Shown: in pieces, positions 55,032-64,000 of the stretch | How positions within the stretch are numbered: position 1 is the stretch's first letter | Layout of the letters: each line of letters opens with the position of its first letter | Source: Pseudoips prasinana | Lineage: Eukaryota; Arthropoda; Insecta; Lepidoptera; Nolidae | Length of the DNA: 64,000 nucleotides | Direction: 5' to 3' | Assembly (NCBI GenBank): GCA_951640165.1 | Contig: OX621253.1 | Span: forward strand, 12,480,001-12,544,000 | Notes under the pieces: generated by a model | The model's database searches: none | Told to the model about the DNA's origin: nothing | Seen by the model: the letters and a program-made list of their open reading frames with translations, nothing else | Position numbers and translations under genes: made by a program

Positions 55032-55392
55032 GCCTCGTTGGTCTAGCGGTAGCGTGTTCACCCACAGATAACGAGGTCCTGGGTTCAAATCCCGGGTCGG
55101 GCCAAAAGTGATTTTGGGACTTTTCTGTAAAAAGAAAAATTTCTCAGCATCAGCCCGAAGTCTGGGAGTTGGCGGTATTATACCCCCGTGCCTTGGAGAG
55201 TACGTAAAGCCGTCGGTCCTGTGCCTGACCTTTTTCCGGTCGTGTCCCAGGCGTCCCATTGGATCATGAGAGTTATGAAATAGAAAGTGCTCCTGTGTTT
55301 GCGCACACACTTGAGCACTATAATATGTCCCGCGCAGATGGCTAATCTCTGTTGAGACTGGCCGCCGTGGCCGAAATTCGGCTAGGAGGACA
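55032..55392 (+). mobile_element. tRNA-derived SINE, family D, full length
   Basis: The head GCCTCGTTGGTCTAGCGGTA and box B CTGGGTTCAAATCCCGGGTC look like a recent tRNA copy, followed by GGGCCAAAAGTGATTTTGGG and about 270 bp of body ending CCGTGGCCGAAATTCGGCTA, GGAGGAC. It inserts beside a LINE tail. Confidence 0.93.
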
Positions 55393-55394
55393 TT

Positions 55395-56318
55395 ATATAA
55401 GTAGTAGAATGCTTGTTTTAGGCTTTTTACTTGTAATTACGCTCAAATAAACAACCTGTATACAGGGTTTCACTTAATAAGTGTTCACTATTTAAATTGC
55501 TTGCTTAGATCCCTTAATACAGCACAGAAAACTACAATAAAATCAAGTTATTCGCGTTAGCAACCTATGATTTCCCGAACAAACGTGGAAAAATAATATA
55601 ATTTTGTTAAGCTGATTGTGATCTTCTGATACTACCTAACAACGACTTACCTACAACCCTGTATATCTATATACCAACAAAATAGAATTTCGGCTTACAT
55701 CGCACTAAATACTTACTGCGTAGATATAATATTTTAATTACGAAATAAGCTATTCATTTCACATGCGTACAGAATTGACCTACTCAGTGAAATATGAGCC
55801 GCCCAATATACTCTACATAAATAGGCTTATTCCATGCAAAATACATGAAGTTACATGTTATAGCTACAGAAAACACACTCGTTCACGTCAAACCGTATTT
55901 TATTTAAATGAATTCGAAGTCTAAAGTGGGTCACTCACAGTCGCTGTAACTTATCGTAATGAGATCAGGCTCTGGCCTAAATATGGAGATATACCACGTA
56001 GAACATTAATCATTAAAATAAATGACTAAACGATATATTTTAGGTTTGGTTTAACGATATTTTCTTGAAGGAAGAGCCATTTTTTTTATTTGGTTCACCA
56101 ACCATTGTTTACACCAACAGTACATAAGATAACAAATATATGATACAAGAAGCAGTGTAACAATCACTTATATGTAAACACCACATGGGTAATTAACAAA
56201 AAGATGAAATAGTAAGCTAACCTAAGAATGCATTACGCATATTTATGTAGAACACAGAAATGATAAATATAAAAAAAAACAATAATAACCAAAAAAAAGA
56301 AAGACAACCGCAGGGTAC
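55395..56318. other. no gene recognised
   Basis: AT-rich DNA; nothing supported. Confidence 0.5.
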
Positions 56319-56319
56319 A

Positions 56320-56390
56320 AGGTTACCATATATCTGGCCATAGATAAGCTGTACCACACAGCTTATCTATGGCCAGATATATGGTAACCT
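56320..56390. repeat. perfect 33-bp hairpin
   Basis: AGGTTACCATATATCTGGCC, ATAGATAAGCTGT (56320-56352) is followed after ACCAC by its exact inverse (56358-56390). No related sequence is seen elsewhere in the window. Confidence 0.95.
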
Positions 56391-56494
56391 GACTGAATAT
56401 CTCCACTCTACCTTTTCACACGGGGGATTTTGAAGTCGTCCCGAGAGAATATTAACTAGATAATAGTCGGCTTAGAACTCGTCCCGAGAGAATA

Positions 56495-56650
56495 TCAGCT
56501 GGGGAATGGGCCGCAGCGTCTCCCAGGATACTATGTCCGTCATCATAGTGCGATCGTCAACCCGATAAGCGCTACGCGTGGCGATAACGGTCTTGTCCCC
56601 CATATACATTTTTGGGGATGCTTTTGTCCAGCAGTGGGTGTATTTCTGTA
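56495..56650 (+). mobile_element. LINE tail fragment
   Basis: AGTGCGATCGTCAACCCGAT...GCGTGGCGATAACGG...TTTGGGGATGCTTTTGTCCA, GCAGTGGGTGTATTTC matches the tail family of 34970-35090. Confidence 0.7.
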
Positions 56651-57984
56651 TATATAAATAAGCATAAAGATTACCATTAATGATATTTGTTTGCAGATTA
56701 CACGTCAGGCAATAAATAGTATTATACTAAAAAGCCGTGGTCCTTGCGAGTAAAGTTCGCATTAGTTACTTTTAGATTTAAATATTAACCTCCATGCGTT
56801 CTTCAACCATTTTTAGAGTACTACTTTTTTGGTCTGAAACCGGCGACCAAAAAAGTATAAAATTTTTAAAACAGTTTTTTTTTCATGCCACTGGAATAAA
56901 TGTCGACGGGTAGTTAAAAACAAAAATGGTGGCACGCTTTAGCAAAAAGTTTGCAAACACACAGCTTTAAAACCCTCTGCCACGATAAGACAAAACGCAC
57001 GCCAGGCACACTCACACGCTCTTAAAAAACTTATGTTCAGTACTAATAAATTACAATATCTTTCGTTGGGTAGTCAGTCTGTCAGGCAAAGCACCTTTAG
57101 CCTGTACGAATACATCGCCTATTACTTCTGTAACGCTTGTAAAATTCGTATCAAAATAAGACTCTAAATACATAAGAATACGACTCATTGTTCTAATCAG
57201 GTGTTTGAATGATCGCTTGGCCATACAAGCACTAAAACAAAGTGTTCACGATTAACACGTTATAGGTAACATGTGCAACTTTACTCCAACGAATACCTGT
57301 CGGCGTTGTTAGTGTTGAAATGCAAAGTTGTGTTCTCTGTGTCTTATTAACTGATGTGCAAATTTAATTTACGTAATAATTTAACCGTAGCAAGTGTGGC
57401 TGAGTGTTTGAGGTCGCTTGAGTAAATAGGTATTATATCACATAGTTGAAAAAAAAAATCAACCCTATAACACTTGCAACAAATTCATCGCTTCCTAAGT
57501 CTTTGAAAATAATCTTTGGGACTACGACGTATTCCTTGCCATTTTCTGAATTTTATTTCTTCCAAGTCCAACTTATTTTAGTTAGTTACTAGTATTAAAT
57601 GAACGATTGGCATCTGAAGTCGAAGACAAGAAGATACTCATAGAGCACCAGTATCAAGGTGGTTAGACAAGATCTCTGATGAAATTAGGCTTCTGATTAC
57701 GTCAAGACAATAGAAACAGACTCAGGTGGGCCGAAGCAAAGAAAACATGTCTATATGGGAATTATAAATAAACCCCAGATTGGAGTGTATTTGTGGAGTA
57801 ACATTGATCCAAACCATGGCCCACCTAAAATCGTGCCCACACATGTTAATGGCAGGATCTTAGGAATTCCACAACTGAATAGAACACGTTAAATCAATTT
57901 AATTATGCCATCTCTAAGACGACGAAACAGAAACAGAGAGTAGTTCCTCAAACGAACGGACCCCTAAACATACAACTTCTTTTT

Positions 57985-58065
57985 ATAGGCTAGGCATACG
58001 AATATGCGGGTCACCTGATGGTCAGTGATTACCGTTGCCCATGGTCACTAGAAACACCATCGATT
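57985..58065. mobile_element. LINE 3' end fragment
   Basis: Inverse of the type at 50985-51075: GCGGGTCACCTGATGGTCAG, TGATTACCGTTGCCCATGGT, CAC. Confidence 0.5.
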
Positions 58066-58074
58066 GTTGATTGT

Positions 58075-61000
58075 TGTAAACGAACGTTTGTTGTCTACGC
58101 CTTAGAGACAACCAAACCACGGTGCTACATTAATGTTGGGAGCTCGAACTCATTTGTGGCAAAGGCTTTTTTGTGATCTCACACTAAGCTAATTGTTGGT
58201 ACGGGAACCGGGCTTTGCCTGGCACAAAAATGATTCTAGATGGTATTATCACTCGTACACAGGTCATTTTTAGTCAGTCTGTGCAACCTGATGATGTATA
58301 GAGATATCGACGATTGCAAAATACCTAGTGGATGATCAAAGTTAAAGGTCTGCCACTTATTACAACACGTAATCACACCAATCCTGTGCAATAACGCATA
58401 AACCGACCACAACCTCATTAAAACTACATCCCATATTAACTTGAACCGCAGTACAGATGTTCCGTGGGAATCTACCAGCTCGACAGGGCCGTAACGAGGG
58501 GCTTTAAAACCCCTTCGAATGTCCCAATCGCAAACTTATAATTTCTGCAAAATACTAGTAGTGAAATGAAACATTATCTAAAACAGCATATTAATACAAA
58601 TATCCTATGAGTTTTCGTACAAAACTTACACTAGCTAAATGAATATAATTAAAAAGTATACAATGAACACAACACACACCAAGACTCAGAAAATCAAGAG
58701 CTTTGACTATGATAGCTTCCTATATGCTTCGGACTAGGCATAGATGTACTCTTCTAAACAAGTAATTTAATATGCCCTATATAGCTACAAGAAAACTCAA
58801 CGAAGAGTTTTAATAATGTCATCAAATGTAACTACACACCCAAACTTTACTCTAACCGGAATTAATGTATGCAAATACTGCAAACCAATATCTATTTGAC
58901 GTGTCCAATTCAGTTCTAACTACGGTCCTGTATGCAGCAATGTTGGGAATTACTTGCAAATAGTACGAATCACCAATGAAAACGTACTCGACGTGACCTA
59001 TGACTGGATCACAGATGTAGAAAGTGCGGACGTGGTTGTAAAATCTGGTGAAATAGTGCACGAACCTCGTTAAATTAGAGGCATTACATTCTAAGTTGAA
59101 ATTTAATAAAAATAACAAGTCATTATACATAGTTAAGGTATAATGGTAAACAGTGTACACTGTACAGGTTATAATTACGTGAATAGAAAGGACTGCACGT
59201 GTGACCTTACTTAGTCCTTCCTTGGTGCCCATGAATTTCGGGATCAATCCCCGAACTTTGAAAATGTTTGTGGGACTTATATATAGTTGTTTTGAGTCTG
59301 GGTGTACTTTATCATTGAAAGTAAAATCCTATGGCTTTCAAGGTCTTGATTGAACTAGGTTTTATCTATTGGAACATATTTTCTTTGTATAATGTAACTC
59401 GTCTATGTTACGCTTTAAACTTTAGTTAAACTTTATGTTTGTAAGGAAGGTTTAAATCGATTAGTTTATTTCTAGTCTGTATGGAAAAAATAGGAATAAA
59501 AATACAGGCTGTCTACTCTAAAGTCACCAACCTAATTTTCTTTGCTCACGCATATAAACCAAAAAAAAACAAACACGCGAAATGCCTCATGAATTCGCAT
59601 GCGACTGTCACATAACATACTGTCATATTTCATGGCGAAAACGCCATGATTGACGTTTTTATGATTGTCACAGTCAAAGACATAGACACGCTATGGTGCT
59701 TAATTCGATTTCATGTGGCATAATAGCCGTGATCTTTGCCATTTCGAGCATGCTTTTTGTGCTTTTAGGTTGTTTGTTTCATTGACAAACTTTATGTAAC
59801 TTTATGGCGATATTTGCAAATTGAACCTTGTAAAGGTATAGGTGTGTTAATGTATACTTACCTAGAAAGTTAGATAGGGTAATAAATCGTACCTACAATT
59901 TATATAATTATCTTTTAATGTTTTTTTTGTTACATTGTACTCAGCGAGTTTATTGGAAAAACTAATTCAAAAATTTGAATATGATAGGTAAATGAGTAGG
60001 TACATTATGTTTTTAAATTTAACTACGTACAATATTGCGGAACTGACAGAGCCTCAATTTAAAAATTAAATTGGAATCAAGTTTTACAATAAAAATATGC
60101 TACATACTTATTACGGAAAGTAAAATAATAATATTTTCTGCGTATAGTAAAAGTAATGTTTAACACTAGTTATAAGTACACCCAGTTCCTTCAGTTCACG
60201 CCATTTAAAACCATAGATCTTATAACAAACCTCTTATAAAATCCCTATTAATTCAAAATGAACACTTAAATTTCTTAAATCCCAATATAAAAGAAATACA
60301 AAACTGCAAGTAACTTTAGCCAACAGTTAGTTACATAAATTGATTAATGATCATGATTTATAGTAATCGTAGGCACTAAATCAGCTTTCGTGACTGGATG
60401 GGCCGGACCTTAGACCCTCAGTATTTACGAGGTACATAGGACCTACTACTGTGCTATCGCAAATTGAACGCCAACGACTAATTTACGATAGGATAATCGC
60501 TGCGGGCTATTTGAGAGTTATACTACACATGTTGTTCTCCCACGAGCTATCAATGAATGATAGATTGTATAGTATTTCAGAGAACAAATGATGAAAAATG
60601 GCGTCGTTAATAACGTTATTTTATTAACCTATCAACTGGGAGCCTAACAAAATATTTCAGACGTTTATCTATTATAGGTATAGTACATCAATATATGATG
60701 ACTCTACCTCAAAATCTCTCAATTCTAACATGGAAAATAATGAAAACATTTGGAACATTCGAAAGGAGACAGATAAGTAAATACTATCTGAGATCAAAAT
60801 AACCGCATGTGGAAATCGTTGCATCCGCTTAAGAGTTAAGGTACCACAAACCGACAAATAAAGGCTTCACACTTTTATTACCATTCTTTGTGTGTGAATA
60901 AAAATAATTGGAATATGAGTGATGTCTAAACAAGACAGTAAATTTAAGTAATTTGGTAAACTGACAAAAACGGAATTTAAAATGATATTTGGTTAAAACT

Positions 61001-61780
61001 GGCCCAGAATTGGCCCTTTATTTTGAATGGTTAGTTTTAAAGGGTTTGAATTAAATTATATCCCTTGCATAGTTTTGAAAATCAGTGATAAATAAACATA
61101 AACATAGTTGCAAAAATATTTTCCAAACGGTAAAATCTCTAGGTAGTAAACATTTCAACGCCAACGCATAGCTGTTACGCTATAGGATCTCTTACCACTC
61201 CAGTTCTATCACTTTCTAGGCTCTACTCACTAAATAGAATTTCCATTTGCGTCACACTGGCTTTATGTGTACATACCTGAAACAGATAGAAAAAGAAATG
61301 AATAAAACATTGTCTCTGGTTTTTAATAAGGTGTCAAGTTGTTGTTCTTGTCGAACGAGCGATTGCATTAAATTTGCATCTCGTGTTCTCAATACTGACA
61401 GAATGTCTATGTAAATAGGCGTGTATAAAAATGATTGGTTATAATTATTATACTATACATAATTTCGATAAGATTCGTATTGTAGATTTTTTTTAATCTT
61501 TATTAGAAAAACGAACAGAAATTATGTAACCATTTTTTTAAATGTATATACATTCAGATCTATAGTAAATTATTTAGTTCAGTTCATATAATGTTTGATT
61601 TCAAGCTATTCTACCTCAGCAGCAGCTAGTAAGCTTATAACATATTTAAAAAAAAAATGGAAACTTACAAGTAGTTTGACTAATACACTATCTAGTTTTT
61701 TCTGTCCATGTTAATGCAAACCATAGATAATTATTAAAAGTCTACAATAAAAATTTCATCGTAAAATATATCTTCATTTA
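58075..61780. other. no gene recognised
   Basis: Mostly AT-rich DNA. A 131-codon minus-strand frame at 58852-59247 has no family resemblance, coding bias or splice context that I can support. Confidence 0.45.
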
Positions 61781-61782
61781 CA

Positions 61783-61862
61783 GGAACTCCAACGTGGTTC
61801 CGCGGCCCAGCGCCGACCTGCCTCGCTGTCATTCCATTCCACGAATATTTTTACGACAGCCG
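61783..61862 (+). other. exon-like GC-rich block, uncertain
   Basis: After TTCATTTACAG the plus strand turns abruptly GC-rich (GAACTCCAACGTGGTTCCGC, GGCCCAGCGCCGACCTGCCT) and ends near GACAGCCG/GTGAAC, a possible donor. All three frames are open through it, so no product can be named. It could be a short exon or a promoter/5' UTR piece on either strand. Confidence 0.3.
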
Positions 61863-61989
61863 GTGAACAATGCACACCCACTTTCTCTCATTAACATATC
61901 AAAATGCATAGCGTCTATGCACCCGCCCTCATATTTGCCGCTAGATTGTATATTATACCCTGTTTAGATAAGCAGTGTAAATGCTAAGT

Positions 61990-62060
61990 AATAAAAGTGA
62001 AGTGTACTATAGCCTAACAAAACTCTTTCTTGTTAGGCTATAGTACATTTCACTTTTATT
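61990..62060. repeat. 31-bp hairpin, one mismatch
   Basis: AATAAAAGTGAAGTGTACTA, TAGCCTAACAA (61990-62020) is inverted at 62030-62060 with one mismatch and a 9-base loop AACTCTTTC. Confidence 0.95.
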
Positions 62061-62174
62061 GCAGTAATCTAGATATTTTTAACCTACTTCAAAAAGTGGT
62101 TATCATCTCCATTGTATTTTTCGTTTTGAAAATTATATTTTGAAACGATAGAGAATACTTTCTTACTTTTTTTT

Positions 62175-62257
62175 AAAGACAACGCCCGTGCAACGAAATT
62201 AATCCCTATGTCGCGGGGTACTTCACAAATATAAAATAGACGGACACAAATTACATC
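62175..62257 (-). mobile_element. SINE family C, 3' part only
   Basis: AAAGACAACGCCCGTGCAAC...CCCTATGTCGCGGGGTACTT...ATAGACGGACACAAATTACA is the minus-strand 3' part of family C. Confidence 0.82.
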
Positions 62258-62292
62258 TATATAAATCATCCGTTCTCAATTTTGTTATACTA

Positions 62293-63610
62293 GGTGGCGC
62301 AAAAGTACTGGCACTAAAGAAAATACTTTTTTTTTTTTTTATATGACATTTTCTGTCATTCTGTTGTTGAAAATTGTGTAGTGAACAAATGTAAAATACA
62401 CTGAAAATAAACATGGACCGTTTTACTCCCCAAGAACGTGGAATAATTGTGTCAATGTTCTTACGGAATAATTCATCAGTGATAAGAACACAACGTGAAT
62501 TTCGTCGACGATTTCCCCACCGTCCGGCACCGATTGGTCGCACAATTCGACGCTTTGCCACACGCCTTGAAGCAACTGGCTCAACATTGGATAGACCTAA
62601 GTCTGGGAGACCAAGAACAGGCCGTTCAGCTGAAAATATCGATGCTGTGCGCGAAGATGTGGAAGAGTGTCCAGAAACATCAACGAGGCGACGTGCCACG
62701 CAATTGGGCATTTCCAGACGGACCCTGCAGCGTATTTTGGTGAAAGACTTAAAGATGTTCCCGTATAAAACTCAAATGACTCATCAGCTGCTGCCTGCTG
62801 ACCACCGAGCTCGTCTAGATTACTGCCAGCGCGTCATAAACCTCAACCTTGAAGAGGATGATTTTCCTTCAAAATTGGTTATGAGTGACGAAGCGCATTT
62901 CCATCTCTCAGGGCATGTCAATAAGCAGAATACTCGGTTCTGGGGCACTGATAATCCGCGCATTATTCAAGAAACACCTCTACACCCACTAAAAGTTACT
63001 GTATGGTGTGGCATCTGTGTTGACAGAGTGATCGGACCCTATTTTTTCGAAGACGCTGGAGGCAATGCGATTACTGTCACTGGAGAACGCTACAGAACCA
63101 TGTTACGTGAGTTTTTGATACCCAGTTTGGACGAATTGGGGCTGGAGCACATCTGGTTTCAACAAGACGGCGCTACGGCACACACAGCGCGCGACACTAT
63201 GGACTTAGTGAGGGACGCTTTTCCAGGCCGAGTTATCTCTCGTTTTGGCGATTTGCCTTGGCCTGCAAGATCACCCGATCTGACCAGTCCAGACTTCTTT
63301 CTTTGGGGTTTTTTGAAATCTCGGGTGTATGTGAACAAGCCACAGACTCTCGCAGCTCTAAAAGAAAACATTCGTCAAGAAATAACGAACATATCGCAGG
63401 AAGTGTTACGGCAAGTTATGCAAAATGTCATAAATAGGGCTCAAATGTGTATCAACTCTGGAGGTCACCATTTAAAAGACATCATCTTTAAATCCTAATG
63501 GTACGAAATTTAATGGCACAAATATACATTTAAAAAAATCTAAATCTAGTTTTCTAATTTAGAAAAAATGTTATAGCTGAACCAAATAGGGTCTTTACTT
63601 TTGCGCCACC
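62293..63610 (+). mobile_element. DD41D mariner-group transposon, apparently complete
   Basis: The ends GGTGGCGCAAAAGTACTGGC (62293) and the inverse ...TTTACTTTTGCGCCACC (to 63610) share about 15 bp. TA precedes the left end, but the right end is followed by CG, not TA. One intact transposase lies inside. Confidence 0.88.
62413..63498 (+). CDS. mariner-group transposase (DD41D, rosa/Visitor-like), intact
   Basis: This 361-residue protein cuts and pastes its element. The N-terminus (MDRFTPQERGIIVSMFLRNN) starts the first helix-turn-helix. A second follows after the linker RPKSGRPRTGRS (about 61-72), with ISRRTLQRIL (100-109). The catalytic Asp residues are in VMSDEAHF (159), WFQQDGATAHTA (252) and ARSPDLTSPDFFLWG (294), with 41 residues between the last two, which places it in the DD41D group of the Tc1/mariner superfamily, apart from the DD34D mariners and DD34E Tc1 in this window. 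VTVWCGI lies between, as in relatives. The frame has no stop or shift, so the copy may be recent. The start at 62413 is the first ATG and fits relatives. Confidence 0.93.
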   Translation: MDRFTPQERGIIVSMFLRNNSSVIRTQREFRRRFPHRPAPIGRTIRRFATRLEATGSTLDRPKSGRPRTGRSAENIDAVREDVEECPETSTRRRATQLGISRRTLQRILVKDLKMFPYKTQMTHQLLPADHRARLDYCQRVINLNLEEDDFPSKLVMSDEAHFHLSGHVNKQNTRFWGTDNPRIIQETPLHPLKVTVWCGICVDRVIGPYFFEDAGGNAITVTGERYRTMLREFLIPSLDELGLEHIWFQQDGATAHTARDTMDLVRDAFPGRVISRFGDLPWPARSPDLTSPDFFLWGFLKSRVYVNKPQTLAALKENIRQEITNISQEVLRQVMQNVINRAQMCINSGGHHLKDIIFKS

Positions 63611-64000
63611 CGTTACAATAATCATGTTTCTAGTTGTTTGCAATACCAATGGTAATGGTAAAATACCAAATGCGTCGCAAGTGCATGCACATTCATTATA
63701 CTCGCCACTCGTTCTACAGAAGGTTGTATTAGGTAGTTTATCAAATCCAGATAGTTCGTAATCCCATAATAAAAGTGTGTGGAATGATAAGACTTAACTA
63801 TTTGATAGCGTTGCATGCGGCGCGTGGATAATTACAATAAACTCATTAGAGTCGTTCCGGCCGGTCGATGTCGGCTAATCAGTGAGTAGCCACTGAGCAT
63901 AAGAAACAACAGTACGGTACCCTCAACACGCTCTGATTACCGCGGAATGGAGAGCAGTACCGAGCCGATGACCGGACTTTACAAAACATCGAAACAAAGA
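63611..64000. other. no gene recognised at window end
   Basis: The last 160 bases are more GC-rich (GTCGTTCCGGCCGGTCGATG) and include TCAGTGAGTAG, which resembles an arthropod initiator (TCAGT). This might be a promoter or 5' UTR, but nothing confirms it. Confidence 0.3.

Noticed and set aside
55032..55104. tRNA gene
   Set aside because: Very tRNA-like, but it is the head of a family D SINE with a matching copy at 21846-22192.
54885..55310. 141-codon minus-strand frame
   Set aside because: It spans the reverse of a family D SINE and a LINE tail; the GPTRDLNPGPR text is the SINE box B.
58852..59247. 131-codon minus-strand frame
   Set aside because: No recognisable domain or coding bias; likely chance.

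Overview
This window looks like a piece of a lepidopteran (moth or butterfly) nuclear genome. The evidence is AT-rich intronic DNA, spliced genes with GT..AG introns, and very many dispersed repeats of types I know from Lepidoptera: tRNA-headed SINEs with (ATT)n tails, RTE-type LINE tails, small Helitrons ending in a GC hairpin plus CTAG, and Tc1/mariner elements. The species cannot be named from the sequence alone.

Two host genes are supported. On the + strand, four exons between 2379 and 6154 encode most of D-aminoacyl-tRNA deacylase 1 (DTD1), with SQFTL and NDGPVT active-site motifs; the first exon is not visible and probably lies left of the window. On the - strand, exons at 22422-22587, 19435-19582 and 15707-15843 encode the C-terminal two thirds of a Jupiter/HN1-family microtubule-associated protein. 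A further - strand exon, 17678-18435, fits the same splice phase and restarts with the same NPxTGDG motif, then runs into a 240-residue Pro/Tyr-rich tail. It looks like an alternative last exon. The N-terminal exons of Jupiter were not found, so much of 22.6-64 kb may be its long intron.

The rest is mobile DNA and its remains. 0-7.4 kb: a mariner copy with a one-base frameshift, the DTD1 exons with SINEs and LINE tails in the introns, and a Helitron just past the DTD1 stop. 7.4-12.3 kb: a nearly full-length CR1/Jockey-group LINE on the - strand with ORF1 and ORF2 each broken by one frameshift. 12.9-13.6 kb: a 49-bp minisatellite born inside a LINE tail. 13.6-22.6 kb: the Jupiter exons. 22.6-30 kb: SINEs, small Helitrons, palindromic MITEs and a decayed pogo-like transposon. 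30.4-32 kb: an intact DD34E Tc1-like transposon. 36.3-37.6 kb: an intact mariner almost identical to the first copy, in opposite orientation. 42-45 kb: a dense nest of SINEs and truncated LINE insertions with readable target duplications. 46.1-46.9 kb: a 137-bp satellite. 54-55.4 kb: nested Helitrons and a full SINE. 62.3-63.6 kb: an intact DD41D mariner-group transposon.

Several long, nearly perfect hairpins (around 28.8, 56.3 and 62.0 kb) are not explained by any element I recognise. I found no rRNA, bona fide tRNA gene, CRISPR array or prokaryotic-type system.
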